NCBI RefSeq assembly: GCF_040947875.1 | Contig: NZ_JBFRXN010000002.1 | Span: 2,294,001 to 2,358,000 of the forward strand | DNA: 64,000 bases | Origin: Pseudomonas sp. MYb118 | Lineage (GTDB): Bacteria > Pseudomonadota > Gammaproteobacteria > Pseudomonadales > Pseudomonadaceae | Direction of reading: 5' to 3' | In this document: one piece after another, positions 29,773 to 38,093 of the stretch | Layout: every line of letters begins with the position of its first letter | How positions within the stretch are numbered: the first letter of the stretch is position 1 | Program-made: the position numbers and the translations under genes | The notes under the pieces: generated by a model | What the model was told of the DNA's origin: nothing | Databases searched by the model: none | What the model saw: the letters and a program-made list of their open reading frames with translations, nothing else

Positions 29773-32259
29773 ATGCCTGACCTGCTAGACCGCTATCCAC
29801 TCACCCCGGGCTCCTACCACGAACTGCTCGATGGCAGTGGCAGCGTGCGGCCGCATTGGCGTCGGCTGTTCGACCACTTGCAGGGCAGTACGCCGGCGCA
29901 GTTGGAGCAACGCCAGGCCCTGATGGCCCGGCAGATTCAGGAAAACGGTGTGACCTATAACGTCTATGCCGACCCCAAGGGCGCGGACCGGCCGTGGGAA
30001 CTGGACCTGTTGCCGCATGTGATCGCTGTCGATGAGTGGGAGCGTCTGTCAGCCGGTATTGCCCAGCGAGCGCGCCTCCTCAATGCTGTGCTGGCCGACC
30101 TGTACGGCCCGCAACGCCTGATCGCCGAAGGCCTGCTGCCGGCCGAACTGGTCTTTGGCCATAACCATTTCCTCTGGCCCTGTCAGGGCATCACGCCACC
30201 TGAGGGGACGTTTCTGCACCTGTACGCGGTGGATCTGGCGCGCACGCCCGATGGGCGCTGGTGGGTGACGGCGGACCGCACCCAGGCGCCGTCCGGTGCT
30301 GGTTATGCCCTGGAGAACCGCACCATCGTGTCGCGGGCCTTTCCCGAGTTGTACCGCGATATGAAAGTGCAGCATCTGGCCGGTTTCTTCCGCACGCTTC
30401 AGGAAACCCTGGCCCGCCAGGCACCGAGCAGCGACGAGGCGCCGTTGGTGGTGGTGCTGACGCCGGGGCGGTTCAACGAAAGCTATTTCGAACACCTGTA
30501 CCTGGCGCGACAGCTGGGTTATCCACTGGTGGAAGGCAGCGACCTTACCGTGCGCGACGCCACGGTTTACCTGAAAACCCTCAGCGGCCTGCGCCGTGTT
30601 CACGCGATCATGCGCCGGCTCGATGACGACTTCTGCGACCCGCTGGAACTGCGCACCGATTCGGCCCTTGGCGTATCGGGTCTGCTCGAAGCTGTGCGGC
30701 AGGGGCGGGTGCTGGTGGCCAACGCCCTGGGCAGTGGGGTGCTGGAGTCGCCGGGGCTGCTCGGCTTCCTGCCGAAGATCAATCAGTTCCTGTTTGGCGA
30801 AGAGCTGATCCTGCCCTCCATTGCCACCTGGTGGTGTGGCGAAGCGCCGGTGTTGGCCCAGGCACTGGAAAAACTCCCGCAGTTGTTGATCCGCCCGGCA
30901 TTCCCTTCGCAAAGCTTCGCGCCGGTGCTGGGGCGAGATTTGAGCGATGCGCAACGCCAGGCGCTGGCCGAGCGCATCCAGGCTCGCCCCTATGCCTACG
31001 TCGCGCAGGAACTGGCGCAGCTGTCCCAGGCGCCGATCTGGCAGGCCGAGGACGGTCAGTTGCAGCCCCGTGCCATCGGCATGCGCGTCTACGCGGTGGC
31101 CAGTGCCGACGGTTATCGCGTGCTGCCCGGCGCCTTGACCCGCGTGGCTGCCGAGGCGGACGCCGAAGTGGTGTCGATGCAGCGTGGCGGTGCGAGCAAG
31201 GACACCTGGGTGCTGGGCGAGCGGCCACCCAGCGGTGAGCAATGGAAAGCCCAGCGCAATGTTGGCGTGCATGACCTGGTGCGCCGCGATCCGTATTTGC
31301 CCTCGCGGGTCGTGGAAAACCTGTTCTGGTTCGGTCGTTACTGCGAGCGCTGCGATGACAGCGCGCGGTTGCTGCGCATCATCCTGGCGCGCTACGTCGA
31401 TGGCGATGACCCGCAGGCCCTGCAAGCGGCGGTCGAGCTGGGCGAGCGGCTGATGCTGTTGCCGGAGGAGGGCACCTTGCCCGAGCGTCTGCTGGCGGCA
31501 CTGCTGGGCGATGACTGGCCGTTCAGCCTGCGCTCCAACCTGCAGCGCTTGCAATGGGCGGCCTCGCAGGTGCGCGGCAAGCTGTCCCGGGAAAACTGGC
31601 AGGCGCTGGTGGAGTTGCAGCGCGAAGCGCTGGAGCTGGAAAGCGCCAGGCCTGACTTTGGCGAATTGCTGGATTGCCTCAACCGCCTGGTGATGTCGCT
31701 GGCGGCGTTATCCGGTTTCGCCCTCGACGACATGACCCGCGACGAAGGCTGGCGCTTCCTGATGATCGGGCGGCGGATCGAGCGCCTGCAATTTCTCTGT
31801 GCCAGCCTGGCGGCGTTTCTGCGCGGCCGATCAGCCTTCGATCAGGCGGGCCTCGAATGGCTGCTGGAGCTGGGCAACAGCAGCATCACTTACCGTTCGC
31901 GTTATCTGGCGGTGGCGCAATTGATCCCGGTACTCGACCTGTTGCTGCTCGACGAGCAGAACCCGCACGCGGTGCTGTTCCAGTTGAAACTGGTGACCCG
32001 CACCGTCAAACGCCTGAACGACGATTTTGCGGCGCCGCGTGAATCCGGCCTGCCGCTGTTGGTGGAGCGTCTGGCGCGTTTCGACCTGGGCTGCCTGGAG
32101 AACTCGCTGTTCGGTGACACCAGCGTTCGCGCCGCCATCGACGGTCTGGCTGATCTGTTGCAGGAGATCGCCGATATCAGCGCGCTGGTGTCGGATCGCC
32201 TGGCGTTGCGCCATTTCGCCCACGTCGATGATGTCAGTCAGCGCACGGTGTCCGTCTGA
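29773..32259 (+). CDS. Circularly permuted ATP-grasp / alpha-E domain fusion protein
   Basis: A fusion of two domains usually encoded separately. From the ATG at 29773 (MPDLLDRYPLTPGSYHELLD) it is 828 aa. Residues 1 to about 500 are a circularly permuted ATP-grasp of the DUF404/DUF407 type (VTADRTQAPSGAGYALENRT, LTPGRFNESYFEHLYLARQ, VEGSDLTVRD). Residues about 510-825 are an alpha-E (DUF403) helical domain starting LPSRVVENLFWFGRYCERCD. Comparative genomics of amidoligases (Iyer, Aravind and colleagues) predicts that this ATP-grasp forms peptide or amide bonds and is worked on with alpha-E and a transglutaminase-like protease, but no substrate is known. The stop overlaps the start of the transglutaminase gene by one base. 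A sigma-54-like promoter lies upstream. A longer frame to 29701 starts inside that promoter. Confidence 0.85.
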   Translation: MPDLLDRYPLTPGSYHELLDGSGSVRPHWRRLFDHLQGSTPAQLEQRQALMARQIQENGVTYNVYADPKGADRPWELDLLPHVIAVDEWERLSAGIAQRARLLNAVLADLYGPQRLIAEGLLPAELVFGHNHFLWPCQGITPPEGTFLHLYAVDLARTPDGRWWVTADRTQAPSGAGYALENRTIVSRAFPELYRDMKVQHLAGFFRTLQETLARQAPSSDEAPLVVVLTPGRFNESYFEHLYLARQLGYPLVEGSDLTVRDATVYLKTLSGLRRVHAIMRRLDDDFCDPLELRTDSALGVSGLLEAVRQGRVLVANALGSGVLESPGLLGFLPKINQFLFGEELILPSIATWWCGEAPVLAQALEKLPQLLIRPAFPSQSFAPVLGRDLSDAQRQALAERIQARPYAYVAQELAQLSQAPIWQAEDGQLQPRAIGMRVYAVASADGYRVLPGALTRVAAEADAEVVSMQRGGASKDTWVLGERPPSGEQWKAQRNVGVHDLVRRDPYLPSRVVENLFWFGRYCERCDDSARLLRIILARYVDGDDPQALQAAVELGERLMLLPEEGTLPERLLAALLGDDWPFSLRSNLQRLQWAASQVRGKLSRENWQALVELQREALELESARPDFGELLDCLNRLVMSLAALSGFALDDMTRDEGWRFLMIGRRIERLQFLCASLAAFLRGRSAFDQAGLEWLLELGNSSITYRSRYLAVAQLIPVLDLLLLDEQNPHAVLFQLKLVTRTVKRLNDDFAAPRESGLPLLVERLARFDLGCLENSLFGDTSVRAAIDGLADLLQEIADISALVSDRLALRHFAHVDDVSQRTVSV

Positions 32260-33149
32260 TGAGCGCCCGTTACCAGATCTTCCACGACACCCATTATCAC
32301 TACGCCAGCCCCGTGTCCCTGGCCCGGCAACTGGCGCACCTGTGGCCGCGCGACTGTGCGTGGCAACGCTGCACCGAGCGGCAGTTGCAGATCAGCCCCG
32401 AGCCGACGTCGCGCCGGGATGAGCTGGATGTGTTCGGCAATCCGCTCACGCGACTGGCCTTCGAACGGCCCCACGACGAATTGCAGGTCAATGCCCGGCT
32501 CAGCGTCGAGGTCCTGCCCCGGCCTGCGCCGGATTTCGGCCAATCCCCGGCCTGGGAAGGCTCCCGCAGCGCGTTGACCTACAGTGGGCAGGCGCTTGGC
32601 CCGCAAGTGCTTGACGCGTATAGCTATCGCTTCGAGTCACCCTATGTGCACCTCAAGCGCAGCTTCGTCGAGTTCTCGCACAGCTGTTTCCCCGCCGGCA
32701 GACCGCTGTTGCTCGGGGTTCAGGCGTTGATGGAGAAAATTTTCGGCGAGTTCACCTTCGACGCCGAAGCCACCCAGGTGGCGACGCCGCTGATGGAGGT
32801 GCTGGCGCGTCGGCGCGGGGTGTGCCAGGACTTCGCTCACCTGATGCTCGCCTGCCTGCGTTCCCGTGGGTTGGCGGCGCGTTATGTCAGCGGCTATCTG
32901 TTGACCCAGCCACCGCCGGGGCAGCCACGCCTGATCGGTGCCGATGCTTCCCACGCCTGGATAAGCGTGTATTGCCCGGTAATGGGCTGGGTGGATTTCG
33001 ATCCGACCAACAATGTGCAGCCGGCGCTGGAACACATCACCCTGGCCTGGGGCCGGGATTTTTCCGACGTGTCACCGTTGCGCGGGGTGATCCTGGGCGG
33101 CGGCAACCACGACCCGGAGGTGCGGGTTACCGTTATGCCGCAGGATTGA
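32259..33149 (+). CDS. Transglutaminase-like cysteine peptidase family protein
   Basis: A 296-aa cytoplasmic protein with a bacterial transglutaminase N-terminal beta domain (MSARYQIFHDTHYHYASPVS, about 1-90) and a transglutaminase-like core. The expected catalytic triad is visible: Cys near 189 in RRGVCQDFAHLMLACLRSRG, His near 231 in ADASHAWISVY and Asp near 247 in GWVDFDPTNN. In the ATP-grasp/alpha-E context this family is thought to hydrolyse or exchange the peptide or isopeptide bond made by the ligase. It has no signal peptide. Start ATG overlaps the previous stop (TGATG). REP pair 6 follows. Confidence 0.88.
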   Translation: MSARYQIFHDTHYHYASPVSLARQLAHLWPRDCAWQRCTERQLQISPEPTSRRDELDVFGNPLTRLAFERPHDELQVNARLSVEVLPRPAPDFGQSPAWEGSRSALTYSGQALGPQVLDAYSYRFESPYVHLKRSFVEFSHSCFPAGRPLLLGVQALMEKIFGEFTFDAEATQVATPLMEVLARRRGVCQDFAHLMLACLRSRGLAARYVSGYLLTQPPPGQPRLIGADASHAWISVYCPVMGWVDFDPTNNVQPALEHITLAWGRDFSDVSPLRGVILGGGNHDPEVRVTVMPQD

Positions 33150-33160
33150 ATGCGCTGTCC

Positions 33161-33255
33161 CCTGTAGGAGCGAGCTTGCTCGCGATGGCGGTGTATCAGT
33201 TGAATACGTTGTCGTCTGGCATATCGCAATCGCGAGCAAGCTCGCTCCTACAGGG
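33161..33255. repeat. REP inverted pair 6
   Basis: CCTGTAGGAGCGAGCTTGCT arm and complement around a spacer of about 40 bp, in the convergent gap between the transglutaminase gene and the LOG gene. Confidence 0.9.
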
Positions 33256-33267
33256 AGGGGGCGGGTA

Positions 33268-33855
33268 TCAACCTGGCGTCTGCTCTGTCCACTTCGGCGC
33301 AATTGTCGGCTGCCACGCATCCAGGGCGTCGATCAGCGTTTGCGGCGACTCGCTCACTTGCAGCATGTCGCGGTGTGCGCCGCGGACGAAGCCTTCACCG
33401 ACGATGTGATCGAGAAAACCGGTCAGCTTGCTGTAGAAGCCGTTCACTTCCAATAAGCCCAGGGGTTTGCCGTGGTAACCCAGTTGGCCCCATGTCCACA
33501 CTTCGAACAGCTCTTCCAGGGTGCCCAGGCCGCCCGGCAGGGCGATGAAGGCGTCGCTCAGTTCTGCCATGCGCGCCTTGCGTGCGTGCATGCCGTCGAC
33601 CACTTCCAGGCGGGTCAGGCCGCTGTGGCCGATTTCCTTGTCCTTGAGGCTCTGCGGGATGATGCCGATCACTTCACCGCCTGCCGCCAGGGCCGCATCG
33701 GCGACGATGCCCATCAGCCCGACGGCGCCGCCGCCGTAGACCAGGGTCAGCTTGCGCTCGGCCAGCGCTCGCCCGAGGGCCACGGCCGCGTCACGGTAAG
33801 CCGGGTTGGTGCCAGTGCTGGCGCCGCAAAATACACAAACAGATGCTAAAGACAT
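33268..33855 (-). CDS. LOG family protein (TIGR00730, cytokinin riboside 5'-monophosphate phosphoribohydrolase-like)
   Basis: A Rossmann-fold enzyme of the LOG/lysine decarboxylase-like family. Members split nucleoside 5'-monophosphates at the N-glycosidic bond (AMP or cytokinin nucleotides). Likely start is the ATG at 33855 ([20 protein letters not shown]), giving 195 aa; a further in-frame start 27 bp upstream is possible. The diagnostic motif [17 protein letters not shown] (PGGxGTxxE) is near residue 105, with GGGAVGLMG earlier. It is older annotation practice to call these lysine decarboxylases, which is wrong. Actual substrate is unknown here. Confidence 0.85.
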   Translation of the reverse strand: MSLASVCVFCGASTGTNPAYRDAAVALGRALAERKLTLVYGGGAVGLMGIVADAALAAGGEVIGIIPQSLKDKEIGHSGLTRLEVVDGMHARKARMAELSDAFIALPGGLGTLEELFEVWTWGQLGYHGKPLGLLEVNGFYSKLTGFLDHIVGEGFVRGAHRDMLQVSESPQTLIDALDAWQPTIAPKWTEQTPG

Positions 33856-33914
33856 GCCTTGCTCCACGGTCAGGGTGACCACAGAGTAAAGGCAGCAGGG
33901 CTGTGCTCCAAGGT

Positions 33915-34004
33915 CTAAACTTCGCGCCGGGACGTTTCACAGGTACCACTGGCGCCGCAGGCGTAAGCGGCGAGCAAGCTGCACAAAAAACTGTTGATGG
34001 ACAT
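33915..34004 (-). CDS. Possible small protein, 29 aa
   Basis: Short open frame [20 protein letters not shown] followed by TCETSRREV and a TAG stop. GGAG lies 8 nt before the ATG, an ideal ribosome site. The peptide has a hydrophobic stretch and three cysteines (8, 16, 22), with a charged tail. It lies 59 bp upstream of the LOG gene on the same strand and could share its transcript or act as a leader. I do not recognise it as a known family. Confidence 0.35.
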   Translation of the reverse strand: MSINSFLCSLLAAYACGASGTCETSRREV

Positions 34005-34111
34005 GACAGACACTCCAGGTCGATGACGATGGCCTGATGATAGAGCCGTGTCGGGCGTCTGGCTGGTAGATTGTCTCGATAGGGGTCATAGCCCGAAAGT
34101 TGTATACAGTT

Positions 34112-34127
34112 TATGACTTGGGTCATA
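34112..34127 (+). promoter_or_regulatory. ANR/FNR-like palindrome upstream of azurin
   Basis: TATGAC-TTGG-GTCATA is a perfect inverted repeat with the 4-bp spacing of ANR/FNR sites (TTGAT-N4-ATCAA); inner TGAC/GTCA matches, the outermost base differs. It is centred 79 bp before the azurin ATG. P. aeruginosa azurin is known to be ANR-controlled. Confidence 0.45.
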
Positions 34128-34198
34128 GGAACTTGCCGAATTTTCAGGCAGTCTTCTGTCCATTCGAAATTTCGTTAACCATGCCTTGGAGATTCACC

Positions 34199-34645
34199 AT
34201 GTTTGCCAAACTTGTTGCGGTATCCCTGTTGACGCTGGCCAGCAGCCAATTGATGGCTGCCGAGTGCAAGACCACCATCGACTCCACTGACCAAATGTCC
34301 TTCAGCACCAAGGCCATTGAAATCGACAAGAGCTGCAAGACGTTCACCGTGGAACTGACCCACTCCGGCAGCTTGCCGAAAAACGTGATGGGCCATAACT
34401 GGGTGCTGAGTAAAGAAGCTGACATGCAGCCGATCGCCACCGACGGCCTGGCTGCCGGCATCGACAAGAACTACCTGAAAGATGGCGACGCACGCATCAT
34501 CGCCCACACCAAACTGATCGGCGCCAAGGAAACCGACTCGGTGACCTTCGACGTGTCGAAGCTCGATGCAGCCGAGAAATACGGCTTCTTCTGCTCGTTC
34601 CCAGGCCACATCTCGATGATGAAAGGCACTGTGACCCTGAAGTAA
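34199..34645 (+). CDS. azu: Azurin
   Basis: Azurin is a periplasmic blue copper protein that shuttles electrons in denitrification and stress respiration. The 148-aa precursor has a 20-residue signal peptide ([20 protein letters not shown], then AECKTT), leaving a 128-aa mature protein, the normal size. Copper ligands are in place: His46 in VMGHNWVLS, then Cys112, His117 and Met121 in [15 protein letters not shown]. The disulfide cysteines (Cys3 and Cys26 of the mature protein) are present. The longer frame from 34100 includes promoter DNA. An ANR-like palindrome lies upstream. Confidence 0.97.
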   Translation: MFAKLVAVSLLTLASSQLMAAECKTTIDSTDQMSFSTKAIEIDKSCKTFTVELTHSGSLPKNVMGHNWVLSKEADMQPIATDGLAAGIDKNYLKDGDARIIAHTKLIGAKETDSVTFDVSKLDAAEKYGFFCSFPGHISMMKGTVTLK

Positions 34646-34660
34646 ATCCGCGTCATCGTT

Positions 34661-34726
34661 CATCGCGGGCAAGCCCGCTCCTACAGGTTCAGCGATAAAC
34701 CCTGTGGGAGCGAGCCTGCTCGCGAT
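34661..34726. repeat. REP inverted pair 7
   Basis: Arms of two subtypes (CATCGCGGGCAAGCCCGCTC and GTGGGAGCGAGCCTGCTCGC), in the convergent gap between azurin and nadE. Confidence 0.88.
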
Positions 34727-34749
34727 AGCGTCAGCTCAGGCGCCGCCCA

Positions 34750-35577
34750 TCAAGGCGCAAACGGCATCACCCGCTTGTGCTGCGTCTTCTTGTACGTCTC
34801 ACAGATAATCCTGAACGCTTCCTCACGCACCGGCTCGCCATGCAGGAAGGCGTCGATCTCGGCGTAGGTCACGCCGTGGGAAGCCTCGTCCGGCTTGCCC
34901 GGTGCCAGGTCTTCCAGGTCCGCCGTCGGGACTTTTTCCACCAGCGACTCCGGCGCGCCGAAGCTGCGGGCGATCGCCCGAACCTGGTTTTTCACCAGGC
35001 CGCTCAGCGGTGCGAGGTCGCAGGCGCCGTCGCCGAACTTGGTGAAGAAGCCCATGACCGCCTCGGCGGCGTGGTCGGTGCCGATCACCAGGCCATGGGC
35101 GGCACCGGCGATGGTGTACTGGGCGACCATGCGCATGCGCGCCTTGGTATTGCCCAGGACGAAGTCCACCGAGACCGCTTCCTTGCCTTCGAAAGCGATC
35201 ACTTCGCTGGCCAATGCCTTGACCGCCGCGCCGATGTTCACGGTGTGACGCTCGTCTGGCTGGATGGCCTCCAGCGACGCCTGGGCATCGTGTTCATCGA
35301 ACTGCGTGCCGTAAGGCAGGCGTACCGCGATGAACTTGTAGCGATCGTCGCCGGTGCGGGCACGCAGCTCGCGCATGGCGCGCTGGGCCAAAAGGCCCGC
35401 GGTCAGGGAATCGACACCGCCGCTGATGCCGAGCACCAGGGTCTTGAGGCCGGAGTTGACCAGGCAATCCTGAATGAAACTGATGCGCCGGGCGACTTCC
35501 GCCTCGAGGGCGGCCTTGTCGGCGAATGGCGGTTGAACCTTGAGCTGCTCAGCAATCTCACGCTGTACGGCTTGCAT
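34750..35577 (-). CDS. nadE: NH3-dependent NAD+ synthetase
   Basis: NadE amidates nicotinic acid adenine dinucleotide to NAD+ using ATP and ammonia. The 275-aa protein begins [20 protein letters not shown] and has the PP-loop [16 protein letters not shown] near residue 50, [10 protein letters not shown], and [20 protein letters not shown]. It lacks the glutaminase domain of the long form. It starts 4 bp after pncB, and its AAGGAG ribosome site lies inside the pncB end, so the two NAD-salvage enzymes are coupled. Confidence 0.97.
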   Translation of the reverse strand: MQAVQREIAEQLKVQPPFADKAALEAEVARRISFIQDCLVNSGLKTLVLGISGGVDSLTAGLLAQRAMRELRARTGDDRYKFIAVRLPYGTQFDEHDAQASLEAIQPDERHTVNIGAAVKALASEVIAFEGKEAVSVDFVLGNTKARMRMVAQYTIAGAAHGLVIGTDHAAEAVMGFFTKFGDGACDLAPLSGLVKNQVRAIARSFGAPESLVEKVPTADLEDLAPGKPDEASHGVTYAEIDAFLHGEPVREEAFRIICETYKKTQHKRVMPFAP

Positions 35578-35581
35578 GAAT

Positions 35582-36808
35582 TCACTCCTTGCTTGGTGTG
35601 CTGGAAGGGTCGGCAGGTACTTTGAACACGTGTCGCAAGTAGGCGACGAAATTCGGGTCTTTGCAGTGGGTCTTGCCGGGCTCGTCGGAGATCTTCGCCA
35701 CCGGTTGGCCGTTGCAGGCTGCCATTTTAAGCACGATGCTCATCGGTTCGACACCCGGGATGTCGCACGTCAGGTTGGTGCCGATGCCGAAGCTGACATT
35801 GATCCGCCCGCGCAGGGCGCGAAATATTTCCAGCGCCCTGGGCAGCGTCAGGCTGTCGGAGAACGTCAGGGTTTTGCTCATCGGGTCGATGCCGAGTTTC
35901 TGATAGTGGGCGATCGCCTTTTCCGCCCAGATCACCGGATCACCGGAGTCATGGCGCAAGCCGTCGAAGAGCTTGGCGAAGTACAGGTCGAAGTCGTTGA
36001 GGAAGGCATCCATGGTGATGCAGTCGGTCAGGGCGATCCCCAGCAGGCCGCGATACTCGCGAACCCAGCAGTCGAGGGCGGCGCTCTGGCTGTCGATCAA
36101 CCGCGGGCCGAGCTGCTGGTGCGCCATGATCCATTCATGGGCCATGGTGCCCAACGGTTTCATGTCCAGCTCCCGGGACAGATGGACGTTGCTGGTGCCG
36201 ACGAAGCGTCCGGGGAAGTCGTGCTTGAGCACGTTCACCACTTCTTCCTGCACCCGGTAGGAAAACCGTCGGCGGGTGCCGAAATCGGCGACCTGCAATT
36301 CGGATAATTCGTCGCTGCTGGCGTTGGCCGACAGCCAGTCGAACTTGCGATAAAGCTGCTCGCGGGCCTGCTCCAGCGCGACATCCCGGTAGCGATAGCG
36401 GTTGCGCACTTCACTGACGATCGACAACAGCGGTACTTCGAACAGAATCACATGCAGCCACGGCCCGCGCAGGCGGATGAAGAGCTCGCCGTTTTCGATA
36501 CCGGTATGGACGTAGCGCAGGTTGAAGCGGAACAACCCGAGAAAACGCAGGAAGTCCGGCTTCATGAAGCTGATGCGCTCCATGAAACTCAACTGATCGG
36601 CGCTCAGGCTCAACTCGGCCAGGCGCTCGATCTGGAAGCGAATCTCCGCCAGATAAGGGTGCAGGTCTTCACTGTTACGGCAACGAAACTCCCATTCGAC
36701 TTCCACGTTCGGGTAGTTATGCAGCACCGCCTGCATCATCGTCAGCTTGTAGAAGTCGGTGTCGAGCAGGTTCTGCACGATGCGATCGGCAAATACGCTC
36801 TCGCTCAT
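35582..36808 (-). CDS. pncB: Nicotinate phosphoribosyltransferase
   Basis: PncB makes nicotinate mononucleotide from nicotinate and PRPP with ATP hydrolysis, feeding NAD salvage towards NadE. From the ATG at 36808 ([20 protein letters not shown]) it is 408 aa, with [15 protein letters not shown], the autophosphorylated His region in [12 protein letters not shown], and [13 protein letters not shown] and [12 protein letters not shown] for PRPP binding. GGAG lies 9 nt before the ATG; an in-frame GTG start 15 bp upstream is less likely. First gene of the pncB-nadE pair. Confidence 0.96.
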   Translation of the reverse strand: MSESVFADRIVQNLLDTDFYKLTMMQAVLHNYPNVEVEWEFRCRNSEDLHPYLAEIRFQIERLAELSLSADQLSFMERISFMKPDFLRFLGLFRFNLRYVHTGIENGELFIRLRGPWLHVILFEVPLLSIVSEVRNRYRYRDVALEQAREQLYRKFDWLSANASSDELSELQVADFGTRRRFSYRVQEEVVNVLKHDFPGRFVGTSNVHLSRELDMKPLGTMAHEWIMAHQQLGPRLIDSQSAALDCWVREYRGLLGIALTDCITMDAFLNDFDLYFAKLFDGLRHDSGDPVIWAEKAIAHYQKLGIDPMSKTLTFSDSLTLPRALEIFRALRGRINVSFGIGTNLTCDIPGVEPMSIVLKMAACNGQPVAKISDEPGKTHCKDPNFVAYLRHVFKVPADPSSTPSKE

Positions 36809-36891
36809 AACGGGGGTCTCCACTTTGAATGGCGATAGTGGCGCATATCGGAGCCGCTAATGACCAGCGATTTTTTAGTGGATTCGATCCA

Positions 36892-36983
36892 CTGTAGGAG
36901 CGGGCTTGCCCGCGATAGCGGTACATCAGTCGACATTCATGGTGACTGACACTCAGTCATCGCGGGCAAGCCCGCTCCTACAG
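36892..36983. repeat. REP inverted pair 8
   Basis: Arms of the GCGGGCTTGCCCGCGAT subtype around a spacer of about 40 bp, upstream of pncB and downstream of the LysR gene. Confidence 0.9.
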
Positions 36984-37019
36984 GTCGCTGTGCGAGCTCC
37001 TACTCAGGGCAATGTCGCG

Positions 37020-37919
37020 TTAGTTTGGACTATCGATCTGCTCCAACATCCACTGCACAAAGTCCCGCACCTTGGGCACTTCCGCCGAGTGTTCGGGGTA
37101 GGCCAGGTAATAGGCATCGGCACTCGGCATCGCATGCTGCCAGGGAATGACCAGCTTGCCGTCGGCCAGTTCCTCTTCCACCAGAAACCGCGGCAACAGC
37201 GCCACGCCGCAGCCGACCTGGGCGGCGCGGATACACATGTAGAAGGTTTCGAAGCGCGGGCCGTGGTAGCTGTGTTCGGTGTGGTAGCCCTGGCTGTCGA
37301 ACCAGTCGTGCCAGGCTTGGGGCCGTGAGGCATTTTGCAGAAGCACCAGGTCGGTCAGTTGCGTCGGGTCAGTCAGGGGCTTGGCCGGCAGGCTGGACGG
37401 CGCGCACACAGGCACCAGCTCTTCACCGAACAGCTTCAGGCACTCGCTGCGTGGCCGTGAGCCCTGGCCGAAGTAGAACGCCAGGTCGCTGCGCCCTTGC
37501 AGCAGGTCATCGGCCTCCTGCTCGCTGCACAGGTCCAGGTGAATCGACGGATGGCGCAACCGCCAGCCTTTCAGGCGCGGCACCAGCCAGCGGGCACCGA
37601 AGGTCGGCGGGGTGGACACGCGCAGCACTTCGGTCTCACCACCGTAGGAACGCAGGTAATGCGTCGACATCTCGACCTGGGTGAGGATTTTTCGGACTTC
37701 GACCAGGTACAGGTCGCCAGCGGGCGTCATTTGCAGGCGTCGGCGCACCCGACGAAACAACAGGTGTTGCAGCAGTTCTTCGAGCTGCGCGACCTGCTTG
37801 CTGACCGCGCTCTGGGTCAGGTTCAGCTCTTCGGCTGCCCGTGTGAAGCTCAAATGCCGGGTCACGGCCTCGAAACACTGCAGGGCGGTGATCGACGGCA
37901 AGTACCGTTTATTCAGCAT
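37020..37919 (-). CDS. amaR: LysR family regulator divergent from amaB (AmaR-like)
   Basis: A 299-aa LysR-type regulator beginning MLNKRYLPSITALQCFEAVT. The N-terminal winged helix is LSFTRAAEELNLTQSAVSKQ, followed by the linker helix and a periplasmic-binding-fold effector domain (TPPTFGARWLVPRLKGWRL and VGCGVALLPRFLVEEELADG). Its size and end (MLEQIDSPN) are normal. It is divergent from amaB across 174 bp, the same layout as the amaR-amaAB lysine catabolic locus described in P. aeruginosa. The effector is likely a pipecolate-pathway intermediate; this is inference from position. A longer frame running antisense through amaB is not real. Confidence 0.85.
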   Translation of the reverse strand: MLNKRYLPSITALQCFEAVTRHLSFTRAAEELNLTQSAVSKQVAQLEELLQHLLFRRVRRRLQMTPAGDLYLVEVRKILTQVEMSTHYLRSYGGETEVLRVSTPPTFGARWLVPRLKGWRLRHPSIHLDLCSEQEADDLLQGRSDLAFYFGQGSRPRSECLKLFGEELVPVCAPSSLPAKPLTDPTQLTDLVLLQNASRPQAWHDWFDSQGYHTEHSYHGPRFETFYMCIRAAQVGCGVALLPRFLVEEELADGKLVIPWQHAMPSADAYYLAYPEHSAEVPKVRDFVQWMLEQIDSPN

Positions 37920-37955
37920 GTGGGTGTCCTTTTTCCGGATTCTTTCTGGCCAGCA

Positions 37956-37970
37956 ATTCGCAGCATGAAT
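37956..37970. promoter_or_regulatory. Candidate LysR-type binding site between amaR and amaB
   Basis: ATTC-GCAGCAT-GAAT is a perfect ATTC-N7-GAAT inverted repeat containing the T-N11-A core of LysR sites, 37 bp from the amaR start and 124 bp from amaB. Confidence 0.4.
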
Positions 37971-38093
37971 AAACGGAATGATATCTCTCTTAAAGGTCGT
38001 TTGTTGGGTAACCTGCGGCAAGCTAAAACTACAGGTCTGATCAGTCGGCGAACCCGGCTGGAGAATTTCTGTTTTTTGCTCGAGGAGTGACCC

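Larger units (their letters stand above)
33856..34198. other. Intergenic region between the LOG gene and azurin
   Basis: 343 bp between divergent genes. Contains a possible 29-codon gene on the minus strand (33915-34004), then, towards azurin, direct repeats of GGGTCATAG (34083-34091 and 34120-34128) and a palindrome at 34112-34127. Azurin transcription must start in its right half. Confidence 0.6.

Noticed and set aside
37947..37962. TGGCCAG-CAAT-TCGCA as a sigma-54 promoter for amaB
   Set aside because: Two mismatches in the core boxes; a LysR-type site in the same place explains the region better.
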